Source of the DNA: Paenibacillus sp. Root444D2
GTDB taxonomy: Bacteria; Bacillota; Bacilli; Paenibacillales; NBRC-103111
Assembly (NCBI RefSeq): GCF_001426375.1
Contig: NZ_LMEO01000003.1
Span: forward strand, 87,545-151,544
Reading direction: 5' to 3'
Length of the DNA stretch: 64,000 nucleotides
This document shows, piece after piece, positions 11,221-20,420 of the stretch; position 1 is the stretch's first letter; each line of letters begins with the position of its first letter. Made by a program: the position numbers and the translations under genes. Under the pieces are notes generated by a model. That model worked only from the letters and a program-made list of their open reading frames with translations. It searched no databases and was not told the origin of the DNA.

Positions 11221-11415
11221 ATTTAGAAGTCCCTAAAGGCTCTTATTTCTCATTTTTCTTACGATATCCGGGGAATAGCAGCTTCTAAAGACTCTTATTT
11301 CCCAAAAAAGCAACTATTTCACTGATAATCATTGAAATAAGAGGCTTAAAAGACTCTTATTCTGTAATTCTTTGCTCTTTCCTTAGAATTAGAAGCCTCT
11401 AAAGACTCTTATTCT
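11221..11415. repeat. Hairpin array, AATAAGAG class, between purC and purS
   Basis: Four imperfect inverted repeats of about 28 bp with arms like AATAGAAG and CTCTTATT, centred near 11234, 11286, 11348 and 11400. Spacings are 52, 62 and 52 bp. The sequence between hairpins is not conserved. The same class recurs at 63379-63804 near the 5S rRNA gene. It lies within the pur operon, between two genes expected to be co-transcribed; none of the stems has a clear T-run on the minus strand, so it does not look like a simple terminator. Confidence 0.85.
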
Positions 11416-11427
11416 CAACCTGTGTGG

Positions 11428-11518
11428 GAATTCGGTCGTGAATTCAATCCTGAGTTCAGTGCTGAATTCCGTGGGAATTCGGTAGTGAACTCGGTGGTAA
11501 ATTCCGTGGGAATTGGAG
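11428..11518. repeat. Degenerate 12-bp minisatellite built on GAATTC
   Basis: About seven tandem copies of a degenerate 12-bp unit, typified by GTGGGAATTCGG, several containing GAATTC. It sits between the hairpin array and the 3' end of purC. On the minus strand one frame would read as short repeats rich in Asn, Ser, Thr, Glu and Phe, but no start codon with a ribosome site precedes it, so I treat it as non-coding. Confidence 0.75.
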
Positions 11519-11594
11519 GAAAGTAATCGCCGCCATCCTCGCTCTTCATCACTACTGCTAATTTCTCAGCGAGTATTTCCCAATCATTTTTCTA

Positions 11595-12494
11595 CTAATC
11601 CACCAAGCGGTGTAAAATTTCTTTATAACGGTTCGAAGTTTCTTCCACTACGGAAGCTGGCAGCTCATCCGGCTCACTATTTTTATCCCAGCCCGATCCG
11701 GCTAAATACGTACGAACGGGCTCTTTGTCCATCGAATCAATCTCGATATCCAGGGCGTATTTATCTTGTGACCAGTAACGCGAGGAATCCGGCGTGAAAA
11801 TTTCATCAATAATAATAAGTTCTCCTGCGTAGAAGCCGAATTCAAACTTCGTATCTGCTAAAATAATGCCCTTTTGCTCACAAATCGAATGAGCCAACGT
11901 GTAAAGCATGATGCTTCGCTCTTGCAGCGCATAAGTCAGCTCTTCGCCGACTAAATCAATCATTTGTTCCACGGAAATGTCTTCGTCATGACCGACATCA
12001 TTTTTAGCTGCAGGTGTGAAAATAGGATCTTGCAAGCGCTCGTTCTTACGCAGGCCTTCAGGCAGTTTGCGACCGTTAATTTCGCCGGTCTTCTCGTACT
12101 GTCTCCAGCCGTTGCCTGTGATGTAACCGCGAACCACGCATTCAATGGAGATGCGCTCCGCTTTTTTCGCTACAATAATACGTTCCTTTAGAAGCTCTCT
12201 ATCTTCCGCACTCGGAATAATCGCATGGAGCTTTTCTACGTCCGTGTGCACAATGTGATTGCTCATGTAACCGCTCGTCACGCCGAACCAGTATTTACTT
12301 AGCGCATTCAGAACGTAGCCCTTATCAGGAATTCCAGGCTTCAACATGTAATCAAAAGCCGAAATTCGATCCGTCACCACGATAAGGAAATGTTCGCCCA
12401 GATCATACAGTTCACGTACTTTCCCCTTATGAACCAGGGGAGCGTTAATCATTTCAACAGCTGATTCCAAGATATTGTTAGCCACGAACCACAC
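11595..12494 (-). CDS. purC: SAICAR synthase
   Basis: Joins aspartate to CAIR with ATP. Signatures of the family: KGKVRELYDL near the N-terminus, VVTDRISAFD, VRGYITGNGW and the ATP-site DTKFEFG. The protein is 299 residues, about 60 longer than B. subtilis PurC, with the longer C-terminal region found in many other bacteria. The start is ambiguous: GTG at 12494 lies six bases after AGGA, and a second GTG at 12485 lies about ten bases after AAGGA. Follows purB by 26 bp. Confidence 0.94.
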   Translation of the reverse strand: MWFVANNILESAVEMINAPLVHKGKVRELYDLGEHFLIVVTDRISAFDYMLKPGIPDKGYVLNALSKYWFGVTSGYMSNHIVHTDVEKLHAIIPSAEDRELLKERIIVAKKAERISIECVVRGYITGNGWRQYEKTGEINGRKLPEGLRKNERLQDPIFTPAAKNDVGHDEDISVEQMIDLVGEELTYALQERSIMLYTLAHSICEQKGIILADTKFEFGFYAGELIIIDEIFTPDSSRYWSQDKYALDIEIDSMDKEPVRTYLAGSGWDKNSEPDELPASVVEETSNRYKEILHRLVD

Positions 12495-12520
12495 ATCCTT
12501 TCCTGTTAAAATGCCCTGCT

Positions 12521-13816
12521 TTATTTCAAACCTAAACGGTTAAAGATCGTGTCTACGTGTTTCAAATGCCAGCTTGGATCAAAGCAATCTGCTATCTCTT
12601 CCGGGCTAAGCACTTCTGTAATCACAGAAGCATTCTCCACGATTTCGCGGAACGAACGCTGTTCTTTCCATGCTTGCATCGCTCTTGGCTGAACCGTATC
12701 GTATGCTTGTTCACGAGCAAAGCCTTTGTCGATCAGCTTCGTCATCACGCGGCCAGAGAAAGGAACGTCATAGGTGCTGCGCATATTGCGCTTCATATTT
12801 TCAGGGAACACAGTCAAGTTCTTGATGATGTTGCCTAGGCGGTTCAGCATATAGTTCAGCAGCTGCGTCGCATCCGGCAGGATAATGCGCTCAACGGAGG
12901 AGTGCGAAATGTCGCGCTCATGCCAAAGCGTCACATTCTCATAAGCGGAAACCATGTGCCCGCGAATCACACGGGACAGACCGGAAATGCTCTCGCAACC
13001 AATCGGGTTACGCTTATGCGGCATGGCGGAGGAACCTTTTTGACCTTTCGCAAACGGCTCTTCAACCTCGCGGAACTCACTCTTCTGAAGCGCGCGAATT
13101 TCAGTAGCGAATTTATCAAGGGACGTAGCAACTAGCGCCAGTGTCGCCATGTATTCAGCGTGACGGTCACGCTGCAAGGTTTGTGTAGAAATCGGAGCTG
13201 CTTTTGTGCCCAGCTTGCCGCATACATACTCTTCAACGAACGGATCGATGTTCGCGTAGGTGCCTACTGCACCTGAGATTTTACCGAATTGTACGCCATC
13301 AGCGGCAAAACGGAAACGCTCCAGGTTACGCTTCATTTCTTCGTACCAAAGGGCCATTTTCAGACCGAAAGTCGTCGGCTCTGCATGCACACCATGCGTT
13401 CTGCCCATCATGGCTGTATCTTTATGTTCGATCGCTTTATTGCGAAGGATTTCGATGAAATTCTGAATGTCTTTGTCCAAAATCTCGTTCGCTTGTCTCA
13501 GCAAGTAGCCAAGTGCCGTATCGACAACGTCTGTCGAAGTCAAACCGTAGTGAACCCATTTGCGCTCAGGTCCCAGCGTTTCGGAAACTGCTCTAGTGAA
13601 GGCGATCACGTCATGACGCGTCTCTTGCTCGATTTCATAAATGCGGTCAATGTTGAAGCTTGCGTTCTCGCGCAGTACTTTCACATCTTCCTTAGGAATA
13701 ACTCCGAGCTCTGACCATGCTTCGCAAGAAAGAATCTCGACTTCAAGCCAAGCTTGGAATTTATTTTCCTCTGTCCAAATACGTGCCATTTCTGGGCGTG
13801 TATAACGTTCAATCAT
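12521..13816 (-). CDS. purB: Adenylosuccinate lyase
   Basis: Cleaves fumarate from SAICAR and from adenylosuccinate. The 431-residue protein has the fumarase/aspartase superfamily signature [11 protein letters not shown] with the catalytic Ser loop, the TSTDVVDTA motif and [13 protein letters not shown] at 13816 is preceded by GGAGG at normal spacing. Standard position between purK and purC. Confidence 0.96.
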   Translation of the reverse strand: MIERYTRPEMARIWTEENKFQAWLEVEILSCEAWSELGVIPKEDVKVLRENASFNIDRIYEIEQETRHDVIAFTRAVSETLGPERKWVHYGLTSTDVVDTALGYLLRQANEILDKDIQNFIEILRNKAIEHKDTAMMGRTHGVHAEPTTFGLKMALWYEEMKRNLERFRFAADGVQFGKISGAVGTYANIDPFVEEYVCGKLGTKAAPISTQTLQRDRHAEYMATLALVATSLDKFATEIRALQKSEFREVEEPFAKGQKGSSAMPHKRNPIGCESISGLSRVIRGHMVSAYENVTLWHERDISHSSVERIILPDATQLLNYMLNRLGNIIKNLTVFPENMKRNMRSTYDVPFSGRVMTKLIDKGFAREQAYDTVQPRAMQAWKEQRSFREIVENASVITEVLSPEEIADCFDPSWHLKHVDTIFNRLGLK

Positions 13817-13842
13817 GTTAGCCGTTCCTCCAATGAGTTCTT

Positions 13843-15024
13843 TTACTTACTTTCCCAAATGCTTGTCTGTTCTATCCAAGTCAGTGCTTTCGCGACGTCG
13901 CTTGTAAGGAGATTGATGTGTCCCATCTTCCGTTTTTCTTTCGCTTCTTTCTTGCCATATAGATGAACCTTCGCGGAAACGCCTAATTCACTGTGTTCCA
14001 GGAAATCGGGTTGGTCGATCAATTCTTGCAGAGGTTCGATATGCTCGCCAAGCAAATTGACCATTACGACAGGTGACAGCAGCTCGGTAGAACCAAGCGG
14101 GAGGTTGCAAATCGCGCGAACGTGCTGCTCGAACTGTGAAGTTCGGCATGCTTCCATCGTGTAATGACCTGAATTGTGCGGACGTGGCGCAAGCTCATTA
14201 ACGTAAAGCTGTCCATCCTTCGTCAGGAATAACTCCACTGCGATCAAACCAATCACACCAAGCGATTCTGCGATGCGTACGGCAAGCTCTTCAGCTTCCT
14301 TTTGCACCTGAGCAGGGATTCGCGCCGGAACGATCGATTGATGCAGGATGTTATGTACATGTATATTTTCAGCAGCAGGAAAAGCCTTTACCTCGCCGCG
14401 TGGACTTCTTGCCGCAATCACGGATAATTCTTTGTCAAAATGAATGAATTGTTCGAGAACCAGCTCTGTTTTGGCGCGGCTGAGCGTTTCGTAAGCTTCC
14501 TTTACTTCGTCCAGCGATCGAAGCACCCATTGTCCTTTGCCGTCATAGCCGCCGGTTGCGGTTTTGAGCACGCACGGTGTCCCGAAGCGTTCAGCCGCTT
14601 CACGCAAATCAGCTGCGCTGGTGATTTCAGCATATGGAGCCACAGGTACGCCTGCTGCTTCAATCGCTCTCTTTTCACGCAGACGATGCTGGGTCGTGTA
14701 TAAAAGCTCACTTCCTTGTGGAACATAGGACTCATTCATTAAAATGTTGGTCACATGCGCATCAACGTTCTCGAATTCGTAGGTGATGACGTCCGACAGG
14801 GCTGCGAGTTTTCTCGCCGCTTCCACATCGTCAAAATCCGCCTGAATTTGCTCATCCGCAACTTGACCGCAAGGCGCGTCATCCGTAGGATCGAGCGTCA
14901 CGAAGCGATACCCCATGTTGCGTCCAGCCAAGGCTAGCATTCGACCTAGCTGCCCACCGCCCAAGATGCCGATGGTACCGCCTGGCTTGATAACCTTGTC
15001 GCTTAAGTTTGAGGCTTCGCTCAT
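13843..15024 (-). CDS. purK: N5-carboxyaminoimidazole ribonucleotide synthase
   Basis: ATP-dependent carboxylation of AIR to N5-CAIR. ATP-grasp enzyme of 393 residues with the N-terminal [16 protein letters not shown] nucleotide-binding loop, [12 protein letters not shown], and [14 protein letters not shown] near the C-terminus. Its start ATG overlaps the purE stop by four bases (ATGA), so it is translated together with purE. Confidence 0.96.
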   Translation of the reverse strand: MSEASNLSDKVIKPGGTIGILGGGQLGRMLALAGRNMGYRFVTLDPTDDAPCGQVADEQIQADFDDVEAARKLAALSDVITYEFENVDAHVTNILMNESYVPQGSELLYTTQHRLREKRAIEAAGVPVAPYAEITSAADLREAAERFGTPCVLKTATGGYDGKGQWVLRSLDEVKEAYETLSRAKTELVLEQFIHFDKELSVIAARSPRGEVKAFPAAENIHVHNILHQSIVPARIPAQVQKEAEELAVRIAESLGVIGLIAVELFLTKDGQLYVNELAPRPHNSGHYTMEACRTSQFEQHVRAICNLPLGSTELLSPVVMVNLLGEHIEPLQELIDQPDFLEHSELGVSAKVHLYGKKEAKEKRKMGHINLLTSDVAKALTWIEQTSIWESK

Positions 15025-15506
15025 AACAAGTCACTGCTTTCAATCACGGTCTGAGCAATTCGCTCGCGACGCGCTCTGACCTTCGCTTGCAGCTCTGGCT
15101 CGAATGCGCCCAGAATTTGCGCCGCCAAGAGGCCTGCATTCGTTGCACCGGCATGACCGATTGCTACCGTCGCAACTGGAATGCCTCCTGGCATTTGCAC
15201 GATCGAAAGCAAGGAATCAAGTCCGTTCAGCGTGGACGTTTTGACTGGAACACCAATAACCGGAAGCTCCGTTTTGGCTGCTACCATCCCTGGTAGATGC
15301 GCCGCTCCTCCTGCTCCGGCAATAATCACTTGAATGCCGCGGCCTGCCGCTGAAGCTGCATATTCGAACATCAGGTCCGGCGTTCTATGCGCAGAGACCA
15401 CCTTTTTCTCATAAGGCACTCCCAGCTCTTCCAGCATGTCGCATGCGTGCTTCATCGTTTCCCAATCCGACTGGCTTCCCATTATGACACCTACACGTAC
15501 AGTCAT
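15021..15506 (-). CDS. purE: N5-CAIR mutase
   Basis: Converts N5-CAIR to CAIR, working with PurK. The 161-residue class I PurE shows [10 protein letters not shown], the catalytic His in [17 protein letters not shown] and [11 protein letters not shown]. Two ATG codons are adjacent. The ribosome site (AGTAGG) is only three bases from the first and six from the second, so 15506 is preferred over 15509. First gene of the operon, about 275 bp downstream of the riboswitch terminator. Confidence 0.95.
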   Translation of the reverse strand: MTVRVGVIMGSQSDWETMKHACDMLEELGVPYEKKVVSAHRTPDLMFEYAASAAGRGIQVIIAGAGGAAHLPGMVAAKTELPVIGVPVKTSTLNGLDSLLSIVQMPGGIPVATVAIGHAGATNAGLLAAQILGAFEPELQAKVRARRERIAQTVIESSDLL

Positions 15507-15653
15507 CATAAACCTACTTTCATATTGTAATTTTAAAAATCAACTTTGATAACGAAGATTATGCGATGATGTATCTCGACATCGAATCTTGAACGAAATC
15601 TTGGGAAGTCCGGTACTCACGTAGCCAGTACCACAGCGAATGCTTCCGAAGCC

Positions 15654-15672
15654 AGTTTTCCTACGGAAAACT
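15654..15672 (-). other. Palindromic hairpin in the purE leader
   Basis: AGTTTTCC, a three-base loop and GGAAAACT form a perfect 8-bp stem in the untranslated region before purE. Near-identical stems occur in the pucC leader (36611-36631 and 36571-36592). Other inverted repeats lie nearby at 15568-15583 and 15612-15632. No convincing gene is present between 15510 and 15780. Confidence 0.6.
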
Positions 15673-15781
15673 CTTAGCTCCGTTCCTCCTTCTCCACCTT
15701 TCGTCCAACCTTCTCGGTTCTGAAAGCTAACTTTTAAAACTTTCATTATAAATAATTACTATACTATCATGCCCTTAAACC

Positions 15782-15823
15782 CAAAAAACGCCCAGAGCTA
15801 GAATACATGATTCTATCCGCTGG
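15782..15823 (-). terminator. Riboswitch-controlled leader terminator of the pur operon
   Basis: On the minus strand CCAG plus TAGAAT pairs with ATTCTA plus CTGG around a CATGT loop, followed by GCGTTTTTTGGG. It is about 60 bp downstream of the purine aptamer and before purE, where the expression platform of a guanine-repressed operon would be expected. A smaller stem AAGAC/GTCTT with T-run lies between aptamer and this terminator. Confidence 0.8.
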
Positions 15824-15883
15824 ACAGCAAAAGAACCGAATGCAAAAAGACCATCGTCTTCCTATGGTTTCCCTCATTCGCTT

Positions 15884-15952
15884 CCTCGTAGTCCAAAAAT
15901 TCATGGTTTTTGGGTAGAAACTTTCAGGCCTTATCCCTGATTTTATACGAGT
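15884..15952 (-). ncRNA. Purine (guanine-class) riboswitch aptamer
   Basis: The minus strand carries the conserved three-way-junction elements in order: TCGTATAA (P1 left), GGGATAAGGCC, AGTTTCTACC (J2/3 and L2 region), a CC..TGAATTTTTGG hairpin, and GGACTACGA (J3/1 and P1 right). The base corresponding to position 74 of the B. subtilis xpt aptamer is C (in GGACTACG), the guanine/hypoxanthine-binding type; adenine riboswitches have U there. With the terminator downstream it should shut off purine synthesis when guanine is plentiful. Recognised by eye from the purE leader family. Confidence 0.93.
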
Positions 15953-15997
15953 TGATTCGACATTTTCAATTAGTGCGGCTTCATTTCCCGCTTCCCT

Positions 15998-16027
15998 AGT
16001 TTACTACCAACTAACGTGCGATGTCAA
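15998..16027 (-). promoter_or_regulatory. Probable promoter of the pur operon
   Basis: Minus-strand TTGACA (16022-16027) and TAAACT (15998-16003) with 18 bp between, about 45 bp upstream of the riboswitch aptamer. The -35 box is perfect, the -10 box has four of six consensus bases. A PurR operator was not convincingly identified. Confidence 0.65.
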
Positions 16028-16408
16028 TTTCAAAAAACGAACAATTTTCGTCTAAATCTTTTGGATAGTTCGCTTTTTGGTGCGTTTTCTATCTTTTAAA
16101 CGGTTTGCGACCTCAGATGAGATTCTCATCATCTCCTGAGACCCGATCTGTCTGTTGTACAGCTGTTCATAAGCGACTTGCCCAACCCTAATATTTTTCG
16201 ACAAGACCTTTATTTAATGCTTAACGCACTAAATACCGGCTTACGCCTTCAATGGGTGAGGCTGTTTAAAGGCTAATTTGTTGTACAACAGCGACCGTCG
16301 ATTCATTCATCCGTTTTTTTCACTTTTGAACGCGTCTTAATTCGGAGCAATCGTCATCTATACTGGGTTGAGGTTACTGGATGCATGAATCCCTATTTGC
16401 GGTTGAAC
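16028..16408. other. Intergenic region without a gene
   Basis: No supported reading frame. It contains an inverted repeat near 16112-16141 (CTCAGATGAGA against TCTCATCATCTCCTGAG) and a perfect 12-bp palindrome TGTTGTACAACA at 16279-16290. The latter resembles the stems of the array that follows but does not fit its spacing. Confidence 0.5.
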
Positions 16409-16595
16409 GATGTTGTAAAAAGTGCAACAATTACGGCCGAAATCTCGCTTCATTCCATCGTTGTTGCATAACGTACAACAATTTGGTCCTATTCAGGCCA
16501 TTTCGCACCAAATGGGCTCAAAATGTTGTACAAACTACAACTTCAAGTTACCAAATAGCCTTTTGGCATCTGAATTGTTGTATAAACTACAACAC
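16409..16595. repeat. Hairpin array, GTTGTA/TACAAC class
   Basis: Four inverted repeats with arms TTGTTGYA and TRCAACAA around five- to seven-base loops, centred near 16420, 16471, 16533 and 16585; spacings 51, 62 and 52 bp. The DNA between stems is not conserved. The same class with the same spacing recurs at 47095-47278. It lies between the dctA-type terminator and the pur promoter. An 87-codon frame across it has no ribosome site and is not considered real. Confidence 0.85.
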
Positions 16596-16730
16596 TGACA
16601 ACCACTATAGCCCATTTGCCCTCACAAAAACTGAAAGAATCTAAAAATCGAATTTTGGCGTTTTGAATACCAGTTGGGAGGAGGCATTATAGGTGGTAAG
16701 CTCTGCCTTTCCCTCTAACCCCAAAAAAAT

Positions 16731-16769
16731 AAAAAGAGGGCATTCCGTCAAATGGAATACCCTCTTTTA
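16731..16769 (-). terminator. Rho-independent terminator after dctA-type gene
   Basis: Minus strand AAAGAGGGTATTCC pairs with GGAATGCCCTCTTT with one mismatch and is followed by TTTATTTTTTT. Seven bases past the stop codon at 16776. Confidence 0.88.
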
Positions 16770-16775
16770 ACCATT

Positions 16776-18065
16776 TTACACAGCAGAAACTTCTTTCACA
16801 GCCCCCGTTTGTAGCGACATATCTGGTTCTTCTGGATTTGCATTAAACTGATTTTCACTCTTCGCAATCACAATTGTCGCTACGCTATTACCAATAATGT
16901 TCGTAATTGCTCTCGCTTCGGACATGAACCGGTCCACCCCAATCAGAAGCGCCATGCCTTCAATGGGAATGACATTGTTCGGAATTGCGGCCAGTGTAGC
17001 CGCCAGTGTGACGAAGCCTGATCCGGTGATGCCAGCAGCACCTTTCGAAGTTAGCATGAGCACGCCCATGAAGGTCAGTACCTGAATCCAATTTAGTTCT
17101 ACACCATAGGCTTGTGCAATGAATAACCCTGCCATAGATAAGTAGATCGATGTACCATCAAGGTTGAACGAATAACCAGTGGGAACAACGAGACCTACGA
17201 CCGGCTTCGATGCGCCGAACTTCTCCAGCTTTTCCATTACGCGCGGCAATGCAGATTCGGAAGAAGATGTCCCTAATACAAGCAGTAGCTCTTCTTTAAT
17301 GAATCGCAAAAGCTTAATTAAGCTAAACCCATACATTCTACAAATGGATCCGAGCACAATAAAGATGAACAGTGCCATGGTTATATAGACGGACCCCATC
17401 ATTTTACCGAGAGAAAACAAGGAATGAACGCCGAATTTACCGATCGTATAAGACATTGCACCAAAAGCAGCAATTGGAGAGAACTTCATGATGATTCCTA
17501 CAATGCGGAAGAATATTTCATTCATTTTCTCCAAGAAGTTCGTAACGGGTTTCACTCTGTCCCCAAGACCAGCCATCGCCAAACCAAACAAGATAGAGAA
17601 GAATAGAACCGGCAGCATGTCACCTTTGGAGAAGGCAGCCATCACGTTATCCGGAACGATACTTGTAAGGAAATCGACAAAGCCGTGACTAGTTGCTGCC
17701 GCGTCTTTCGTATACTTCGCAACATCTGCGGCCTTCACACCTGCCGTGCTCATTCCTGCGCCAGGGCGAATGATGTACATGACAGCTACGCCGATAACCA
17801 TTGCAAACGTAGTAATAACTTCAAAGTACAGCAGCGCCTTTCCGCCGATTCGACCTACTTTTTTCATATCACCCATTCCAGAGATCCCGATAACAATGGT
17901 AAAGAACACAATTGGAGCTATGACCATCTTGATCATTTTGACGAACACATCAGAAAGTACTTTTAAGCTCTCTCCCTGATGAGGGAAAAACTGACCGACC
18001 GCAATCCCGAGCACAATCGCTAGCAGTACCTGCAGGGTTAAGTTTTTTCTAAGTTTCATCATCAT
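16776..18065 (-). CDS. dctP: C4-dicarboxylate:cation symporter, DctA family
   Basis: Membrane carrier that takes up succinate, fumarate and malate with protons. The 429-residue protein has the eight-helix plus re-entrant loop pattern of the DAACS family: serine-rich GTSSSESALPRV, VVPTGYSFNLDGTSIY, and GVDRFMSEARAITNIIGN near the end. AGGAGG precedes three successive ATG codons; the first (18065) is chosen and an upstream frame opening at 18101 rejected. Called dctP in B. subtilis and dctA elsewhere. Its neighbours DctR, DctS and DctB reproduce the B. subtilis dct locus, so induction by external dicarboxylates is expected. Confidence 0.93.
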   Translation of the reverse strand: MMMKLRKNLTLQVLLAIVLGIAVGQFFPHQGESLKVLSDVFVKMIKMVIAPIVFFTIVIGISGMGDMKKVGRIGGKALLYFEVITTFAMVIGVAVMYIIRPGAGMSTAGVKAADVAKYTKDAAATSHGFVDFLTSIVPDNVMAAFSKGDMLPVLFFSILFGLAMAGLGDRVKPVTNFLEKMNEIFFRIVGIIMKFSPIAAFGAMSYTIGKFGVHSLFSLGKMMGSVYITMALFIFIVLGSICRMYGFSLIKLLRFIKEELLLVLGTSSSESALPRVMEKLEKFGASKPVVGLVVPTGYSFNLDGTSIYLSMAGLFIAQAYGVELNWIQVLTFMGVLMLTSKGAAGITGSGFVTLAATLAAIPNNVIPIEGMALLIGVDRFMSEARAITNIIGNSVATIVIAKSENQFNANPEEPDMSLQTGAVKEVSAV

Positions 18066-18148
18066 CTTAATTCCTCCTAAAGTTATTTGGGGCCCCCGCA
18101 AAGTAGTCGGAATATACTTCAGAGCTTAGCGTCACTTTGTGGGGTTTA

Positions 18149-19573
18149 TTAGGCTTGGACTTTCTCTTTACGTCTTCTGGCGACCCCGTCTTCATAAGCT
18201 GCTTCTATAACCGCATCTCTCACTCGTTCCGCGACTGATTGATTGAACACACTTGGAATAATGTAAGACTCATTCAGCTCATCCTCTTGAACAACCGATG
18301 CAATCGCCTTGGCTGCGGCAAGCTTCATATTCTCAGTCACTCTGGATGCCCTGCAATCCAGCAATCCTCGGAACAAGCCTGGGAAGCACAGCACATTGTT
18401 GATTTGGTTCGGGTAGTCCGAACGGCCAGTTGCCATAACCCGCACATAAGGCTCTGCCTCTTCGGGGAGTATTTCCGGCGTCGGGTTTGCCATTGCAAAG
18501 ACGATCGGATTTTCCGCCATTTTGGCGACGTCTGCTCTTTTCAGTACACCAGGACCCGATACACCGATAAAAATATCTGCTCCTTCAATAACTTCCGACA
18601 GCGATCCTTGAATCTGCTTCGGATTCGTATGTTCCGCATACCATTGCCAAAACGGATTGTCGTAAACACCATCACGCGTGATAGCACCCTGTCGATCGAC
18701 ACCGATAATATTTCGAACACCTGCAGCCATCAGCATTTTGGTGCAAGCCGTTCCTGCCGCGCCAACGCCGCAAAGCACAATTTTGCAATCCTCAAGCTTC
18801 TTGCCCACGATCTTAACGGCATTAATCAATCCTGCCAAAAGCACCACAGCTGTGCCATGTTGATCATCATGAAAAACGGGAATATCCAATTCCTCGATGA
18901 GCCGCTGTTCAATCTCAAAGCATCTAGGTGCAGATATATCCTCTAGATTGATTCCGCCAAACGTCGGAGATAGCGCTTTCACGATATTCACAATTTCATC
19001 TGTGTCCTGTGTAGCCAGACATATTGGAAACGCATCAACACCAGCTAACTGCTTAAACAGCATCGCTTTTCCTTCCATGACGGGCATCGCAGCTTCAGGT
19101 CCAATATTACCTAGACCAAGTACGGCAGTTCCATCGGATATGACCGCGACTGTGTTGCGCTTGATTGTGAGTGTATGAGCAAGCGACGGCTTTTCGTGGA
19201 TCGCCATACACACCTTGGCAACACCCGGCGTATACACCCTAGAGAGGTCATCCCGATTTTTAATAGGATATTTTGGACTCATTTCGATTTTCCCGCCCAA
19301 ATGAAGGAGAAACGTTTGATCCGAAACATGAACGATTTTCACTCCCGCCAATGTGCGGATGGCTGCGGCAATCAATTCGGTATGCTTGTTATCGTATACA
19401 TTGATCGTGATATCCCGAACCGTGATGTTTTTATCCGTTCTAACGACGTCAATGGCTATAATATCTCCACCTGCATCACTAATGGCCGTAGCCACACTGC
19501 CGAACGACGCGGTATCCTTATCCAATTCTAATCTCAAAATAATACTTGTATTAACTCCCGATGGGATTGACAC
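18149..19573 (-). CDS. Malic enzyme with N-terminal ACT domain
   Basis: Oxidative decarboxylation of malate to pyruvate with NAD(P). An ACT-type regulatory domain occupies about residues 1-80 (SIILRLELDKDTASF onward). The malic enzyme proper follows, with SRVYTPGVAKVC, DGTAVLGLGNIGPEAA, FGGINLEDISAPRCF and the Rossmann loop VLCGVGAAGTAC. The frame opens at GTG 19582, but that codon lies inside the GAGG ribosome site; GTG at 19573, eight bases after it, is a better start (474 residues). It lies just upstream of the dicarboxylate carrier in the same direction, so imported malate can be turned directly into pyruvate. Confidence 0.92.
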   Translation of the reverse strand: MSIPSGVNTSIILRLELDKDTASFGSVATAISDAGGDIIAIDVVRTDKNITVRDITINVYDNKHTELIAAAIRTLAGVKIVHVSDQTFLLHLGGKIEMSPKYPIKNRDDLSRVYTPGVAKVCMAIHEKPSLAHTLTIKRNTVAVISDGTAVLGLGNIGPEAAMPVMEGKAMLFKQLAGVDAFPICLATQDTDEIVNIVKALSPTFGGINLEDISAPRCFEIEQRLIEELDIPVFHDDQHGTAVVLLAGLINAVKIVGKKLEDCKIVLCGVGAAGTACTKMLMAAGVRNIIGVDRQGAITRDGVYDNPFWQWYAEHTNPKQIQGSLSEVIEGADIFIGVSGPGVLKRADVAKMAENPIVFAMANPTPEILPEEAEPYVRVMATGRSDYPNQINNVLCFPGLFRGLLDCRASRVTENMKLAAAKAIASVVQEDELNESYIIPSVFNQSVAERVRDAVIEAAYEDGVARRRKEKVQA

Positions 19574-19703
19574 GTTCTTCACCTCAAGCGATATTAGACT
19601 TTGTTATAACATCTATTTCTGTTTTCATGATATCGCTTTCAAAAGAAGGCGTGAAGAATTTGACCATATTGGTACTTATGGTCTTTTTGGTCTTCACTTT
19701 TAG

Positions 19704-20420
19704 TTATGATCTTTTATCGTCTGCCATCCATACATATCTATTAATCGGGCGCCCAATCCCGCCATATTCAAGGTCTAACTTCACCTGCTTATTCTTCTCC
19801 AGAAAATCCAGATACCTGCGCGCCGTAACTCTTGCTAATCCAACGCCCTCGGCTACTTCTTCCGCGGATAAAGATTTGTGCTGCTGCATCAGAAACAACA
19901 TGACTTGTTTCATCGTCAGTGCTTGCAGACCTTTGGGCAAATCCCTTTGCACACTGAACGCAGGTGATTCAGGAAGCGGTTCTCCCCCGTTATTACCGTG
20001 TAATAGTTGATCCAATTCAACTTGTGATAATGTCGATTCTGTACCTAATCGCCTCTTCATTATTTGGTAATTTTCCAGCGCTTCTCGGACTCTTTCAAAC
20101 TTAAAAGGCTTCATGATATAGTCCACGGCCCCCTGATGAAGCATCCGCTGGATCGTTGGAATGTCATTAGCCGCCGTAATGACAATAGCGTCTGCATTCA
20201 GCTGTTCATTTCGAATTTGCTGCAGCAATTCGGTTCCATTTTGCCCCGGCATATAGATATCTAGAATTACAAGGTCAGGCTTCAATTCACGAACTTTCTC
20301 GATACCATCTAACCCGTTAGAGGATGTCCCTACAATTTCAAAGCCGGGAACTCTCTCAACAAACTGCCTGTTCACTTCAAGAACCATCGGATCGTCCTCA
20401 ATCAGTACGACTCTGTACAT
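19704..20420 (-). CDS. dctR: Response regulator of C4-dicarboxylate uptake, CitB/DcuR family
   Basis: Receiver domain at about 1-120 (VVLIEDDPMVLEVN; phosphoacceptor Asp in LVILDIYMPGQNG) followed by the helix-turn-helix region typical of DctR/MalR/CitT proteins. AGAGGAAG six bases before the ATG at 20420 fixes the start (238 residues); an upstream frame to 20480 is rejected. Overlaps the 3' end of dctS by 23 bp. Probable activator of the dicarboxylate carrier and malic enzyme downstream. Confidence 0.92.
   Translation of the reverse strand: MYRVVLIEDDPMVLEVNRQFVERVPGFEIVGTSSNGLDGIEKVRELKPDLVILDIYMPGQNGTELLQQIRNEQLNADAIVITAANDIPTIQRMLHQGAVDYIMKPFKFERVREALENYQIMKRRLGTESTLSQVELDQLLHGNNGGEPLPESPAFSVQRDLPKGLQALTMKQVMLFLMQQHKSLSAEEVAEGVGLARVTARRYLDFLEKNKQVKLDLEYGGIGRPINRYVWMADDKRS

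Noticed and set aside
15540..15746. A 68-codon frame in the purE leader
   Set aside because: No ribosome site precedes its ATG, it is made of hairpin-forming sequence, and it resembles no leader peptide known to me.
16381..16644. An 87-codon plus-strand frame
   Set aside because: It lies across the GTTGTA-class array and has no ribosome binding site; composition follows the repeats.
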